Source: Isoetes taiwanensis
Lineage: Eukaryota; Streptophyta; Lycopodiopsida; Isoetales; Isoetaceae
Length of the DNA stretch: 64,000 bases
NCBI GenBank assembly: GCA_021234155.1
Contig: JAJEKV010000177.1
Location: 780,160 to 844,159, forward strand
Direction of reading: 5' to 3'
Shown: positions 23,278 through 34,641 of the stretch, in pieces
Position numbering within the stretch: the stretch's first letter is position 1
Layout: every line of letters begins with the position of its first letter
Translations under genes and position numbers: made by a program
Notes under the pieces: model-generated
What the model saw: only the letters and a program-made list of their open reading frames with translations
Databases searched by the model: none
What the model was told of the DNA's origin: nothing

Positions 23278-25789
23278 ATTGAACCAAGCTACATATGTTG
23301 TCTTCTTATAGCAAGCATGAGTGACATATTCCATTAAATTAGTTGCACTTAATTACGTGTCCTTTTTGTTTTCTAGAAACAACTTTCGATACACAGAGAA
23401 ATATTATTCCAATTGTACAAGATTTAGATGTCTTAACTTTATGATACATTGATTTGCTTAGTAGCATCTATTACTCAAGGATCTGGCCAAGTGTATATGG
23501 GATACTTGTACAATGATCGAGGTGATTTCATCGAGGAAAAATAACAAGCTTGAACCCATGATACAGAAGATTCGATCAATGAACGTGGCGCATAATGATA
23601 CTTGAAATCAATAGAGTAATGAAGTTGAAATCAATGGAGTGGACCACTAGGGATATGCTGCTATGAGGTAAGTATTAGGTATGTAGAATTCTTTGAAAGT
23701 AAGAAACCTTATTTTTTTAAATAATGTATATGTTCTAGGGTAAACCTTTTTCGTTCCGACACGTTGAAATAGTCTCGATCTGGAGCTCCGGTGAAGGCGA
23801 TGGCTTGGACGGCATAATCTGCTACCTGTAGCAAAAAGGTGATCTGATGCTTCTAGCCTGATGATTTTTCTAGGATTTAGATGCAGATGAATAGTTTTAG
23901 GCTTATGTGTACATGCATGCTTCATGAAATCTCTTAATATATTCCCTCTTCGCTTTATGATCTTCAATAGTTTTTCGTTATATTCCGGCCTGTCGCAGTA
24001 CTGAAATTTTGAACTTTAGTGCTCTGTGGTTTTGGAATCTGAGACATCACGTGTCAACTTTGTTCTTGGCATGCATTTTTCTCATGGCTTGCAAAGTCTA
24101 GATTTTAACTGCATGCGCTTTTACTGCTGGAGTTGTTTGTTTCTGAGTTTAGAGAGACTCAAAATGATAGCCTTATCTCTATTGTGATGCAAATATGGAA
24201 CTTAACAAATCCATAGTAAATGTAGAACAAAAAAGATCTTTCTCAGTCGATCTGCCATATACACTAGCAGCTATGTTTTCTGAATGTTGAATTGACATTG
24301 AAATACGCACGCACATAGTATGTTACTGAGCGTCAAACATAATCGTAGCATTTTTTTTATGGTTTCTTAGAACTTTGTCCCAGAGAACCGATGGCTGGTT
24401 CCATGCTTGTTGGTTACAAGTTTTTATGGTTCTTCTATCCCTGTATCTTATTGTACACAAGCTTACTGCCTGCTTTATCTTTCACCAATGTAGCATCAAC
24501 ATGGCTGACAATATTTAGGCGCTTGTCTATTTCATATGCTAGCTTATAATACTCCTGGTTTTTGCCCGTTAATTATAATGTGGGTTTTGGTTGACTGGTC
24601 TGATCTAGTATATTGGATGGTACGATGAAGCAGACTATAAATATGTGCCATTGCAAGAGATTTAGAAGGTCCCCAAGAGCTGAGAACCTTGTATGATTCA
24701 CTTGCACATTTTTCCAATTCTGTAGAGATGACTGATTACATAGTACATGCATTAAGACATGAACGTCGGTTGAAAATATTTAGAGTCTTGGGCGCTTGTT
24801 TATTTCACAACACTCGGTTTTTGGCTACTTTTGCACAGACGAGAAGTTATAATGTCGTTTACTGGTCTGATCTAGTGGAGAACGGAGTATAAAAGTTGTA
24901 AGATTTCATTCCATTGCAAGAGCTTTAGAAGGCCCCGCTGTAACGAAGAACTAGGAACATTTGCATGATTTCGCATTATTCTTCTCTATATCTCCTTGCA
25001 TTATTCTTCTTCTTCCTTGCATTATTCTTCTCCGAGCAAGAACAAAGAGTAGCATTGATGGCTGATTCCATTATACATCTTTTATGTTTTTTAACATAAG
25101 GATCCACATGCCCTGTAGAAATGATCAAAATTGCTTATGTAGTTGGTGAAGCTTAGGTACGAGGTGATATCTCAAAAGCAGAAACAAATTCATCCACAAG
25201 TAAATTACACGCATCTATTGTTGTAGTATTCGTTTCCTATCTTAGCAAATACACCAAGATCTATACAAATCATATATGTTAGTGCAGCTTCAGGGACGAG
25301 GAGCACCAAAGGGGCTTCTCACGTGCAACAAGAGCGCAACAAAAAGAAAACGAAGAGAGAAGGTGGTGTGTTTAATAACGGGAGATAACAAGAGCGCAAA
25401 TAAGAGAAGAGGTGAATTTTACGAGAAATGTATTATTCTCATGTATTTTCAGTTAAACATGAGCTTCGATTATCTCATCTCTCTTAAGCTTCCAACAAAT
25501 GTTTTATATATTTCTTTTTACCAAGAAATGTTTATATATTTTTACTTGTAAGGCATCTGTTAAATAATGTCTACTGAAATGTCCACGTATACTTCCGTGT
25601 GTAAGTTAAAATGTCTCGCAATATCTGACCACATTTTGGACTTCTTTGGATGTTCGTGCCTCTGACCCGATCTTCTGGCATGATGCCATTCAAGGACATT
25701 CCCCATTTTCCTTAGCAGCTTACAAATGTTTGCATATTCAAGCTGCTTAACATTAGGGCAATATATCACTTGTACTTTTGCAAATAATG
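23278..25789. other. Intergenic DNA upstream of ENT gene 1
   Basis: AT-rich with no supported gene. It holds the 5' flank of ENT gene 1, in which I see no convincing TATA box, and a diverged direct repeat at 24505-24972. Confidence 0.55.
24505..24972. repeat. Diverged tandem duplication, unit about 280 bp
   Basis: 24517-24700 and 24789-24972 share gcgcttgt.tatttca, tggtctgatctagt, ccattgcaagag.tttagaaggcccc and a following aagagctgagaac/gaagaactaggaac phrase. It is non-coding and its origin is unknown. Confidence 0.6.
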
Positions 25790-25995
25790 TACTAGGGATC
25801 AGGGCGAGGAAATTCCTCGAGGGAATTTCTCGAGGCGGCGCTAAAGCAGCAAAGCCGCAGCGCCATCAAGACGAGGCTGCGCCCAAGCAGCGCCATCAAG
25901 ACGAGGCTGCGCCCAAGCGTCTTAGCTGCAGCGCCATCGAGTTTAGTTAGGTCGTTGAGAGAATATTCTCGAGGGAATATTCTAAGATCTGAACC
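25790..25995. repeat. GC-rich island with two 30-bp tandem repeats between palindromic flanks
   Basis: An exact 30-bp unit (starts cagcgccatcaagacgaggc) occurs at 25858-25887 and 25888-25917, with a partial third copy at about 25929. It is bracketed by near-palindromes built on cctcgaggg (about 25808-25834) and attctcgagggaatattct (about 25964-25983). The surrounding DNA is AT-rich, so the block looks inserted. No protein is supported. Confidence 0.7.
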
Positions 25996-27489
25996 TCGGA
26001 AGGTTGAAATTTCTGACGGATCTGTGTCCATATCTTTTGATAAGGCTTTATGGTAACGCAGATATTAACAAGAGGATTGTATCAGAAAACGGTGACATTA
26101 GTAACAAAAAGATTGAATAAGAAACAAAAAGATTAAGAAAACAACTGCGCATATCTGCAAGCCCACATTGCAAGATCTTAAAAAACATTCTCGCTTCCTG
26201 CAAACTATGGCAATAAAATGGCGAGATTCTAAACCTGGATTCAAAGTAGCCGCTTTGTAAACTGGCTCATGTCGGTAATAAAACTACAAGTGCTTCATCC
26301 GCTGATAAAACCACAACTGGGTTCAGAAGAACCTTGCTTTAAGACGATTTTCTGCCTAGCTTCATAGATGAAGGCGACACATTGCAACCTTCTGTAGCCC
26401 TGGATATTTTCACAGAGAAAAGGGCAAATGACAATTTTTGTTGAGGCGGACTGGCGGACAGGGCAAGCAAAGGAAGTGGCACTGCTCTGCAAAACCCGAA
26501 GCACCATTATGTGATATAATTTTAACGGAAAAATGCTATAATTTCAACCTTTTAGTCATTACTGCGTGCATTATCCTCGAGTGCATTATTCAGGCCTTAT
26601 GCTTCAGCTAGCATCATAGCATATGGGGATAATTTTACTCCCAATTTAATTTCTAATCTTTTTCAACCCGCTTCAAGTGTTTAAGGAGAGTTCTAGCCCC
26701 CAGACCTCACACGCATATAGGAAGGCTGCCAGGTCTAGAAGACATTTAGAGTGGAAATTCAGAGTTAAAGAAAATATCATCTAATGCATCTTCAGATACG
26801 ACTACTGATACGATTGATGGAAATTTTGGACAATTGAAGAATCATAATGTCAAGCCTATGGGCAAAAAAAAAAACAATTGACAATCTAGATTATTAACCA
26901 AAACAATTGCTATGGTACAATACTTAACTGTCCAATCGGATCCACTTCCAAAAGTCTATACTGGCAAGGCAACATTGGCTTAACTGGATTTGATCATCAC
27001 TGCTACACCGCAGTCTCTGATAAGGGGAATATACATTGGTTTAGGAACAAGAATGAATTACGGTTCTCTGATCAAGGGAATATACATTGACTTAGGAACA
27101 AGAATGAATTATGATTTAGGATTAGGAACTTAGCTTTCTTCTCTTGAATATTGAATAGGCAGCGTCTTTGGATAATCTTCAAGAGATCATTTTTTTAGTT
27201 GCTGGGATAAAGAAAGAAGCCGAAACTCTGTTTGATGGCCAAAATATTCTATTCATCTTTTAATATAGACCTCTACGTCAGCATTTTGTCAAATTCCTTA
27301 TATTCTGATGTCGTTCCCTTTTGACTTCGGTAGTGATAGTCCTTTGGTCAGTTATTGGAGATATCCCCATCCCGCCCGTGTCATGATCTCTGCCTCCATT
27401 TATACAGTCATAGCCCTTGTATAACTTCAATGGCCCTTTTTATAAAAGGTAAGGGCTCTTTGCAAAATTGATGGCCATAATTTTGAAGC
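25996..27489. other. Intergenic DNA, nothing recognised
   Basis: No domain, RNA gene or element boundary is visible. A phrase around tctgatnaggggaatatacattg is repeated at about 27015 and 27070. Confidence 0.5.
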
Positions 27490-28975
27490 AATAATTGACG
27501 ATGTGGGTGGAGGAGACAGAAGTGCAAGCCCTCACACAGACAGGATTCAAGGCCCGACACTCTACCATTGATCACATTTTCACATTACGCATCTTGATTG
27601 AGGATAGCAGAAAAGGAACTGCCGACAGGATCTATATTGCTGCTTTGACGACTTTGCAAAGGCTTTTGATGTTACGCCTCGAGAAAAATTGTGGAAAAGA
27701 TTAAGACAGTTGGGAGCTCCTACGGACTTGCAAAATGCAGGGTACAGGCTGTATGAGACTTGCTTAGATTAACTTACAACGATAAGATAACCTATCAACA
27801 ATAGTGTTGGGGTCCGACAGGGATGCCCCTCTCTCCAACATTTCTTGGCTTTTATATTGACCAATTGGAAGGATGAATTACTAAACAAGGGGGTGATGGA
27901 GCTCAGCTTATGCACCAGATTATGAAGCAGCGCATATACGCAGATGATGTCGACCGCCTAGCCTACGCCACGAAAGACATGCATCAGCACTTGCATGCTC
28001 TAGATACTTTTTGCCGAATCACTGGGATGCGGGTCAATTTGCCCAAAGGTACTGCTTTTCTTATCTTTGCAGCCAGTCGAGGCTTCCCTCCTTCATTTGT
28101 CAGGGGCAGGTATCACCCAACTACAGGTACATGGGCAAAAAGTTTTGCACTATTACGTTCCATCCGATTATAGGTGATAGTAGGTTGGAAGGCATTGTAT
28201 CCGATGCAGAAACAACAACTACAAGGCAGAACTATATGAAGCCTCATCTGTCATACTTGTTCAAGGTTTTGGTGGAATTTGTTCTTCTATATGAAGTCGA
28301 AGTCTAGGTTTGTTCATATTCCTGGCCGCCTGGAATGAATTGGTGTAGGTACAGAAAGCCTTTTGAGCTCGGGCACTTGAGGTAAAATTTACAGTTCCCT
28401 ACCAGATTCTTATGCAGAGACATGTTTTTTACCTTTACAGCAGGCCACGACGGCCACATTATCTACTTTCAGAAGGTAGTTAGTATGGGCAATAACCATC
28501 TTCCCAACCTGGCTTATATAATGGTCATGTGTACACAATGTCTCAAGTCCTGCTGGAAGGAGAGGCGAGATCAGTGGTATTCTGGATGGAATATGCAACA
28601 ACACATGTGCATATATGTAATAACTGAAAATGACCATCGTCACTTACTGTAGTACCTTAATACTTGGCTCCTCATCAAGCTTTGGGATACTAGTTCTCTA
28701 GAACAGATTAAGACAGCTATCTCTGTACACATTTGTCACTGAAAAAGCATAGATTAGTAGCTTCAATTTGCATAAGTGCACATTGCCTCTAAATTGAGAT
28801 AGGCAAATGGGCTCAGGAGGCGCTTGAGGATAGACTCTGTCCGTGTTACTAGCAGGGTGCCATTGAAGACGAATGTCACACTGCAGTAATGTTTGATATT
28901 CAGTCACATCCGAGCCTGCTATGCTGAATTGTTTTTGCCTAACTAGCCACTTCATGTATTGCTGGACACAACTTC
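27490..28975 (+). pseudogene. 5'-truncated LINE relative: RT to C-terminal domain
   Basis: Collinear with the LINE at 6050-6540 plus 17692-18673. It starts at VEETEVQALTQTGFKARHSTI, keeps RIYADDVDRLAYATKDMHQH (an intact YADD, unlike the HADD of the large copy), then HIIYFQKVVSMGNNHLP and CLKSCWKERRDQWYSGWN, and ends in the Cys/His block. Many stops and frame changes show an old, dead copy. Confidence 0.85.
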
Positions 28976-29769
28976 AGTGGGTTTGCTAGGAGGGTCGAAG
29001 CATAATATAATGTATTAAAAAACCGTATCTTCCAACTGCTAAAGTAGTTTAGAAAATTAATGAGGAAATTAGTGGGATTTAGGATATCAATGGGAAAAGA
29101 GAGGGATCGAGACGAAATATCAAGAATGGGAGTGAGAGGGGATTCTTTTGCTACCGAATCGTCTAACTCCATTCTAATTTAACATCCTACTTCTGTTACA
29201 CAGCTAAAGCGGTCTCAAATTTTCTCTTGGATCATTTTTCTCGGGTTTTTCTTTCGGCTTGTTCTTTTTAAATCTTGTTCTACTGTACTAACTTTGTCTT
29301 CTCCAGTCTTCACGTTAATGCTCCTCGTTTTGATCACCATAAAAGCATGAACTTTAAGGATGTTAATTCTCTAGTTAAATTTGCAAAGAAGAGAACTGGA
29401 CCTAATTTTTATTCTTGAAGTTCTGTGCTCAGATAAATGACTCAACTTTGCATGAATCTTCCTCAACCTCCTAAATATAATTGTTAGCCATGCTTGAGGA
29501 ACATGCCTAATAAGCATATTTGATAAAGCACATGTAGTGTCTAAGGTGCATAACATTGTTTACTTTTTATGGGACTCCCAACTTTTTTTGTTTTATTAGG
29601 TAATGTTGGGTAGTGATGGGTCTTAAGTTTTCACATGCTCTGTTCCTCTCTCTAAACAGGGCAAATCTAGGATTGTAATAGCTTTTATGCACCAAAAGCA
29701 TCTCTAGCCAATTGTTACAAAAACATTAGATTTAATTCAAACTAGCCATATCTAACAGTAAAGGGAACC
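28976..29769. other. Spacer between LINE fragments
   Basis: AT-rich; no gene or element end recognised. Confidence 0.5.
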
Positions 29770-30175
29770 AACGCCCTTGATCAGGTCAAGATAGCACATT
29801 AGTAGCACCACATCAATGCCACATTGGAATAGGGCCCACAATGCGACCTGCATACCCATCTAGTTATGGAGAATGCAGACTCATTGCCTCGATTCACACA
29901 GGTGCATACCGTCTCCGAATCGATACAGACAGATGGATTGGGGAGCCATGCTAGGACATGATTTGTCAGTATTGGCAGGGGGGACCATTGAGGATGAGTG
30001 CCACACTCTGCAGAGTTGTCCAATATATGAACAAATCCACACATGGTACGCTGATTTGGTCAGACCCAACTAACTGCTGCATGTGCTATTGAACACGACT
30101 TTTGTACACATGTTGGGATCATACCTTTAGGAGGTCATGGATATGCAGGCTCAGCTATGGCCTCAGACACTCACC
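29770..30175 (+). pseudogene. Short LINE C-terminal fragment
   Basis: Carries RLIASIHTGAYRLRIDTDRW (about 29877-29936) and TIEDECHTLQSCPIYEQIHTWYADL, matching the end of the large LINE and extending past its 3' breakpoint. The DNA after the stop codon (gaacacgacttttgtac..atgttgggatcatacc) is shared with 32180-32230 and is LINE 3' UTR. Confidence 0.8.
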
Positions 30176-31074
30176 TGACATGTATATATGTTCCGCGATG
30201 TATATCTAACATATATATGTTCTTATGTTTGTCCCACTCAATCCGACTGTTGACCCGAGATCCTACGGCTCATGTGGCTTTGGGACGTGTCGTACGGCCC
30301 AAATGGCTTGGGAGTTTGTATATAGATTATATATAAGCGATCCTACGGTCTAGGTTGATTTGATCCTGATCATCGGTCTAATGGAATCTAGAGGGAATCT
30401 TATAAAATTTATAGGAATCTCCACGAAACCTCCAAGAGAACCTTGGTAGAATCTTAGAAAATCTATGAATTTAGAGTATTCTCAAGAGATTCTTTTAGAA
30501 TATAGGGCACAACAAGAACTTGCAGCATAGGAACATGCTAAAACTCGAACATGCACCATAGGACAAATTAAATTTCTTGTATGTATATTTGTATAGTTTG
30601 TTAGCATCTTTATTACTGTCACAATGGCGAAGGTTTCAAATCCGGACATTAATAAGTTTGCTGCCCATGGCCGATTGGCCACCATAGATAATATGAGAAG
30701 AACAAAATATGAGAATCACTAAAATATCAGAACAACAAAGCTAATATGAGAAGAACAAGCTAATATGAGAAGAAAAAATATGAGAATCACTAAAATATCA
30801 GAACAACAAAGCTGAGCTGAGTTGTTCTATAGTCATTTGTAGATTCAAAGCTTAGGACTAAAAGTACTTATCCCTGAGCAATTATGATAAATGCAAAATC
30901 TGAGAGCAATGATCTGAGCAATCATTCATCTGAGCCAATAGTTTGACTTCAGTGAGAAAGCTGGTTTGTGACCCGCAACAAGTGAAAGATATCAATGGAA
31001 ACTCGATCATCTATAACAGTAACCTTACATTCAATTAACAATTACGAAATGTACCTTCACGGTGTTATTCTTCA
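30176..31074. other. AT-rich spacer with a local tandem repeat
   Basis: No gene is supported. A 54-bp segment (taatatgagaagaac .. caacaaagct) occurs at about 30689-30742 and again at 30760-30813, with an extra partial copy between them. Short phrases atatatgttc also repeat near 30190-30225. Confidence 0.55.
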
Positions 31075-31860
31075 TCATCTGATAATACATCTAGAAGATT
31101 GTCCAAAATCTTTTCACTATTAGCTTCTCTGAGCATGTATACAATCTTGTCCTTCACTCGATGTTTTACTTGTGGCATGTCTACTTTAATTTCACAAATT
31201 TGGTTGTATAACATATAGCATTTCGATCATTTTGAGCATAAAACATAGCTTTATTTGATCTTGATGTTTTTTTAAAATAAATACCTTCAAGAAGTTCCAC
31301 TCCTGCATAAAATGTTTGTCCATTCACCTCAAAGTCTTCCTCCATAACATGCTTAGTCTTTGTGCATAGTACCATCCAAAATAGTGCACCCTATGAATGT
31401 ATCCGGAATAAGTATGCTATAGAGTGTTCTACTCTGTCAGAACTTTTATCTCTCCCACCAAACCTTCTGAGTTCTTATTTGAAGGAAGTTTGGAAAGAGA
31501 GGAGTGAAATATTGGAGTTATTTGTGAATATGAGTACTTTTGATGAGAATGGTGCCTTTGATTAGCACCTTAAAAGTATTGACGATGTAATTTTTGCCAT
31601 ATGGGCCTGGGGATCTAAAATGGCGTGATAATACATTATTATCATTCTTTGGAGCTACCACAACAAGCGTATCATTTACTATTATGGCATCACTCAACAT
31701 GTCTTACCCCGAGGAGAAAAGAATTCTCTTGGATTTGTGTTGCTCAAATTCATCAGCTAGAACATTGCTTGGCCTACTAACTACAAGCTTCCAATCATCT
31801 ACATATCCTTTGGTCATCCATTTACCCCATTGACATCAGGCAATTTGCACAAAAGCACGA
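31075..31860 (-). pseudogene. Unclassified coding remnant, two blocks
   Basis: I do not recognise this protein. Block 1 (about 31825 down to 31560) reads DDWKLVVSRPSNVLADEFE, HKSKRILFSSG, one in-frame TAA, then IVNDTLVVVAPKNDNNVL and SPGPYGKNYIVNTFKVLIK. Block 2 (31375 down to 31075) reads EEDFEVNGQTFYAGVELLEG and SNKAMFYAQND, changes frame at about 31182, and ends DNLLDVLSDDEE with TAA. Biased amino-acid use and long open runs on one strand suggest former exons of a host gene or a transposon protein with a lost intron between them. It lies between LINE fragments and no neighbour suggests a role. Confidence 0.35.
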
Positions 31861-32089
31861 TAAATGTTTTATCTACAATCAGGTAGAGCATTTTGGATTG
31901 AATGCATGAATAGAATGGATGTTTCATGTATCTTCCACTATCTTTGTTGCTCAAATGTCACACCATCTTTGTATTGGCTTCTTATTCACACTAGATGATG
32001 GAGCAACAGATGAAAAGCTCTTTTGCTATCTTTACTATATTTGTTGCAATCTCTATTTTCAGATCCTGCAGTCTCTATTTCCTCATCAA

Positions 32090-32375
32090 TTCCCTGCAAG
32101 CAGATCGCCATGGATTCGGGAGCTATGCCAGGACAAGCTTTGTCGATGCTGCCAAATTTCTGGCTAGTTGTTACATAAGATACTGAGCACGACTTTAGTA
32201 CGAATGTTGGGATCATACCTTCACGAGGTCATGGATGTGCGGGATCAACTATGTCATGGTTTTTCCCTCAAAAACCTTTCAAGGCGGCGGTCTTTTACCC
32301 CGATAGTAATGAGTCTGTTGTGCTCTTTTACTGAGTCCCATAGGCCGATTGGTCTTCGTGGATGATAAAAACTAT
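32090..32375 (+). repeat. LINE 3' end with complete 3' UTR
   Basis: Begins in the C-terminal codons (about 32095), passes the stop and 3' UTR (gggatcataccttcacgaggtcatggatgtg) and ends in the family tail tcccataggccgattggtcttcgtggatgataaaa followed by a T-rich run. This copy ties the short tail repeats elsewhere in the window to the LINE family. Confidence 0.7.
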
Positions 32376-32749
32376 TCTTTTCTTATAATAGTACATGGAT
32401 GTTATTTTGCATAATGTTATTGTCTTTCACCCTTAATTATTGGGCTACATTGGAATATTTTACTTAGCTTTGCCAGATTTCCTATAGATTTTTCATCGTG
32501 GATCACTCTCCCATGCTTGTACCATAACAAGTACATTAGCCTCTATCTCAGTCTCATCTATATTCAAACTGACTCCCTACCTTTTTTTTGAGGGTAAGAG
32601 TATGATATATTAATTAGTATATATTATACAAGTTCCCTTGTATGGGATTAATAAGGAATGAAGCCCAATTAACAAATCAATCATGGAATGACCTCCAAAC
32701 TGACTCACTATGCTGCATTATCTCAACAAGGAATGTCCCAATTGTGTCA

Positions 32750-33799
32750 CTGGGAAGACTAGAAACATGTATATGACTATCAGTTTTCTAGATATGAGCA
32801 TGTAGTAGTGCATGACTTTCATCTTACACAATATCTATTGCACACCTTACAATGTTTCATTTCATGATGAATTTCCCTTTAAAGGTCTATCTCCATTCCC
32901 AATCTATGAGAGCTAAACCACATCCTACATATAGTGTCTCTACATTTTGTAGAGATCCTTATTTTCAAATAAGATGCCTCTTGAAGAATGGGGTTCATGA
33001 CATTTCTTTAGTACTGTTTCTTTACTTTCGGAACAATCCACGTTTTCTTTAGCATATGTTCCCCCACTCCTTTATGTTCATATCTTACTGAACTAGCCAC
33101 TTTTTCATGTCCCAGTACCATCCTTTATCTGACATTTCATCTAGTACTAATCGAACTGGAGGCATTCCAAATACTATTTTGCGCATATATAAGAAGAACC
33201 TACCCAATGCTCATGCTTCCCATGGTAGCATGTGCCTTTCTACTAACATAGTGTCATATGGAGTCTGCATTTTGGTTCCTAATTGAACAGATTTTTTTTT
33301 CTTTTGAATCTTTTGAACTTTCTTCCATAAATCTGATGCAAGTTCAATACCATATAGTTTACACACATAAAGCACCACAAGTACTATACACACCATCATT
33401 TTTCGTGTTACAATCCCATATCTCAGCTTTTGCACATTTCTTTTGCAAGATGCATGATGTCGAATACCTTTAATCTCCCATTTACTCTTTGTTCTCGTTC
33501 GGTTCTAGTTAAAACTCCTGTTGATAACCAACCCAAGATATTTATATAAATAAATGTGACATTTCCACTTTCTGATCTTTGTAGAAAAAACTCAAACTTA
33601 TCACCTGTATTGATCCCAAATATGACTATGTTTGTTTTACACATAGTTACACACATCCCTTTTGCATCTTTATACCTTGTAAGCTTCTAGAGAGCAATGA
33701 AATATCATCAGCATAAAGGAGAAGTAGAATAATATACCCATACAGTGGTATGCCAGCACCTCCATGTTCACATATCCATGCCTCCAATGCATCAATGAA
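32750..33799 (-). pseudogene. Second LINE relic (minus strand), RT palm to C-terminus
   Basis: From high to low coordinate the minus strand reads ALEAWICEHGGAGIPLYGYI, LLLYADDISLLSRSL (catalytic YADD, about 33690-33720), KTNIVIFG, LKVFDIMHLAKEMCK, VCKLYGIELASDLW and finally a Cys/His end (about 32840-32900). It aligns by eye with the plus-strand LINE (IDQLEDWLFEHGGAGAHL, HADDVNLMA) but is a different, more diverged family. The MULE at 33800-54406 is inserted in its palm; the upstream RT block continues at 54407-54480. Confidence 0.8.
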
Positions 33800-34350
33800 G
33801 GGTAAAGATAATTATACCCCAGCTTGGTAGATTCTGGAGCAAAATAAACCGGATTCTGATAGAATCCCGCCCCTGCGCCACCTCCCGCCGGGGTTCTAGC
33901 CTCGTAGATTCCGGGGTAGAGCACTAGCAGGCAATCGTGGCCGCCGAATGTCTGGCGCCGCATCCTGCCCGTCAACCGCACGGTCCGGAATCATGGACCT
34001 GTGATTTCGGAGCACCGTATCCACACAACGGGAGCAAGAGAAATATGTGGCTCCGGGATTCCTGCGGGCGGCCTAAGCGGACGGGGATCCCTGCTTGCAG
34101 GACAAATGTCGCGCTCCTGGCGCCTGGCTTTATCGCCGTAATCACGTATAGTTGATTCCGGCGGGCGGCCCAAGCGAATGGCAATCCCCCATTGTGGGAC
34201 AGATGTCGCGCTCCTGGCGCCTGGCTTTATCGCCGTTATCATGTATGGTTTGCCGATCCCGATTTTTGGGACCAAGGTAACGATCCTGTCTGGTGGCATC
34301 GGGCCCCAGAATCACGCAGGAGGTGATACCGGCAGACGAGCCCAGCTATT
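33800..34350 (+). repeat. MULE left terminal inverted repeat
   Basis: Matches the right end inverted. Relative to that end it lacks a segment of about 390 bp after aaataaaccgga. It also has a private 97-bp tandem duplication: gacaaatgtcgcgctcctgg at 34101 and gacagatgtcgcgctcctgg at 34198. The inner limit is approximate. Confidence 0.85.
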
Positions 34351-34641
34351 GTCGTGTGGCCTTCGGCTTGCGATCCTGGCCAATTGGCAATCTTGGGGTG
34401 ATATCGGCGGGCGGACCAAGTGGTGATCCTGGCCAATTGGCGATCTTGGCCGTGCAAGATCTTGTCCTTCAAACCCGCGAGGGTGCATCCACGCCGTCCA
34501 TGCAACATGTCGGGTAGTGATTGGTCCGAGTGAATAGTGGCACAAGAGCTGAACCATGGCGCCCGAACGGTAAAGAGGTTGTTTGGAGATGCGCTTGTTT
34601 GGAGATGTGCTTGTCGCAGAATGGTGGACGTAGAGCGAACG
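34351..34641 (+). other. MULE subterminal region left of the chromovirus
   Basis: Contains a direct repeat of gatcctggccaattggc followed by atcttgg (34373 and 34425) and a tandem of gttgtttggagatg-like phrases near 34578-34612. No coding region is supported. It ends at the 5-bp chromovirus target gaacg (34637-34641). Confidence 0.6.

Noticed and set aside
23277-23334. Upstream in-frame ATG as the start of ENT gene 1
   Set aside because: It would add 19 residues with no counterpart in gene 2; kept as an alternative only.
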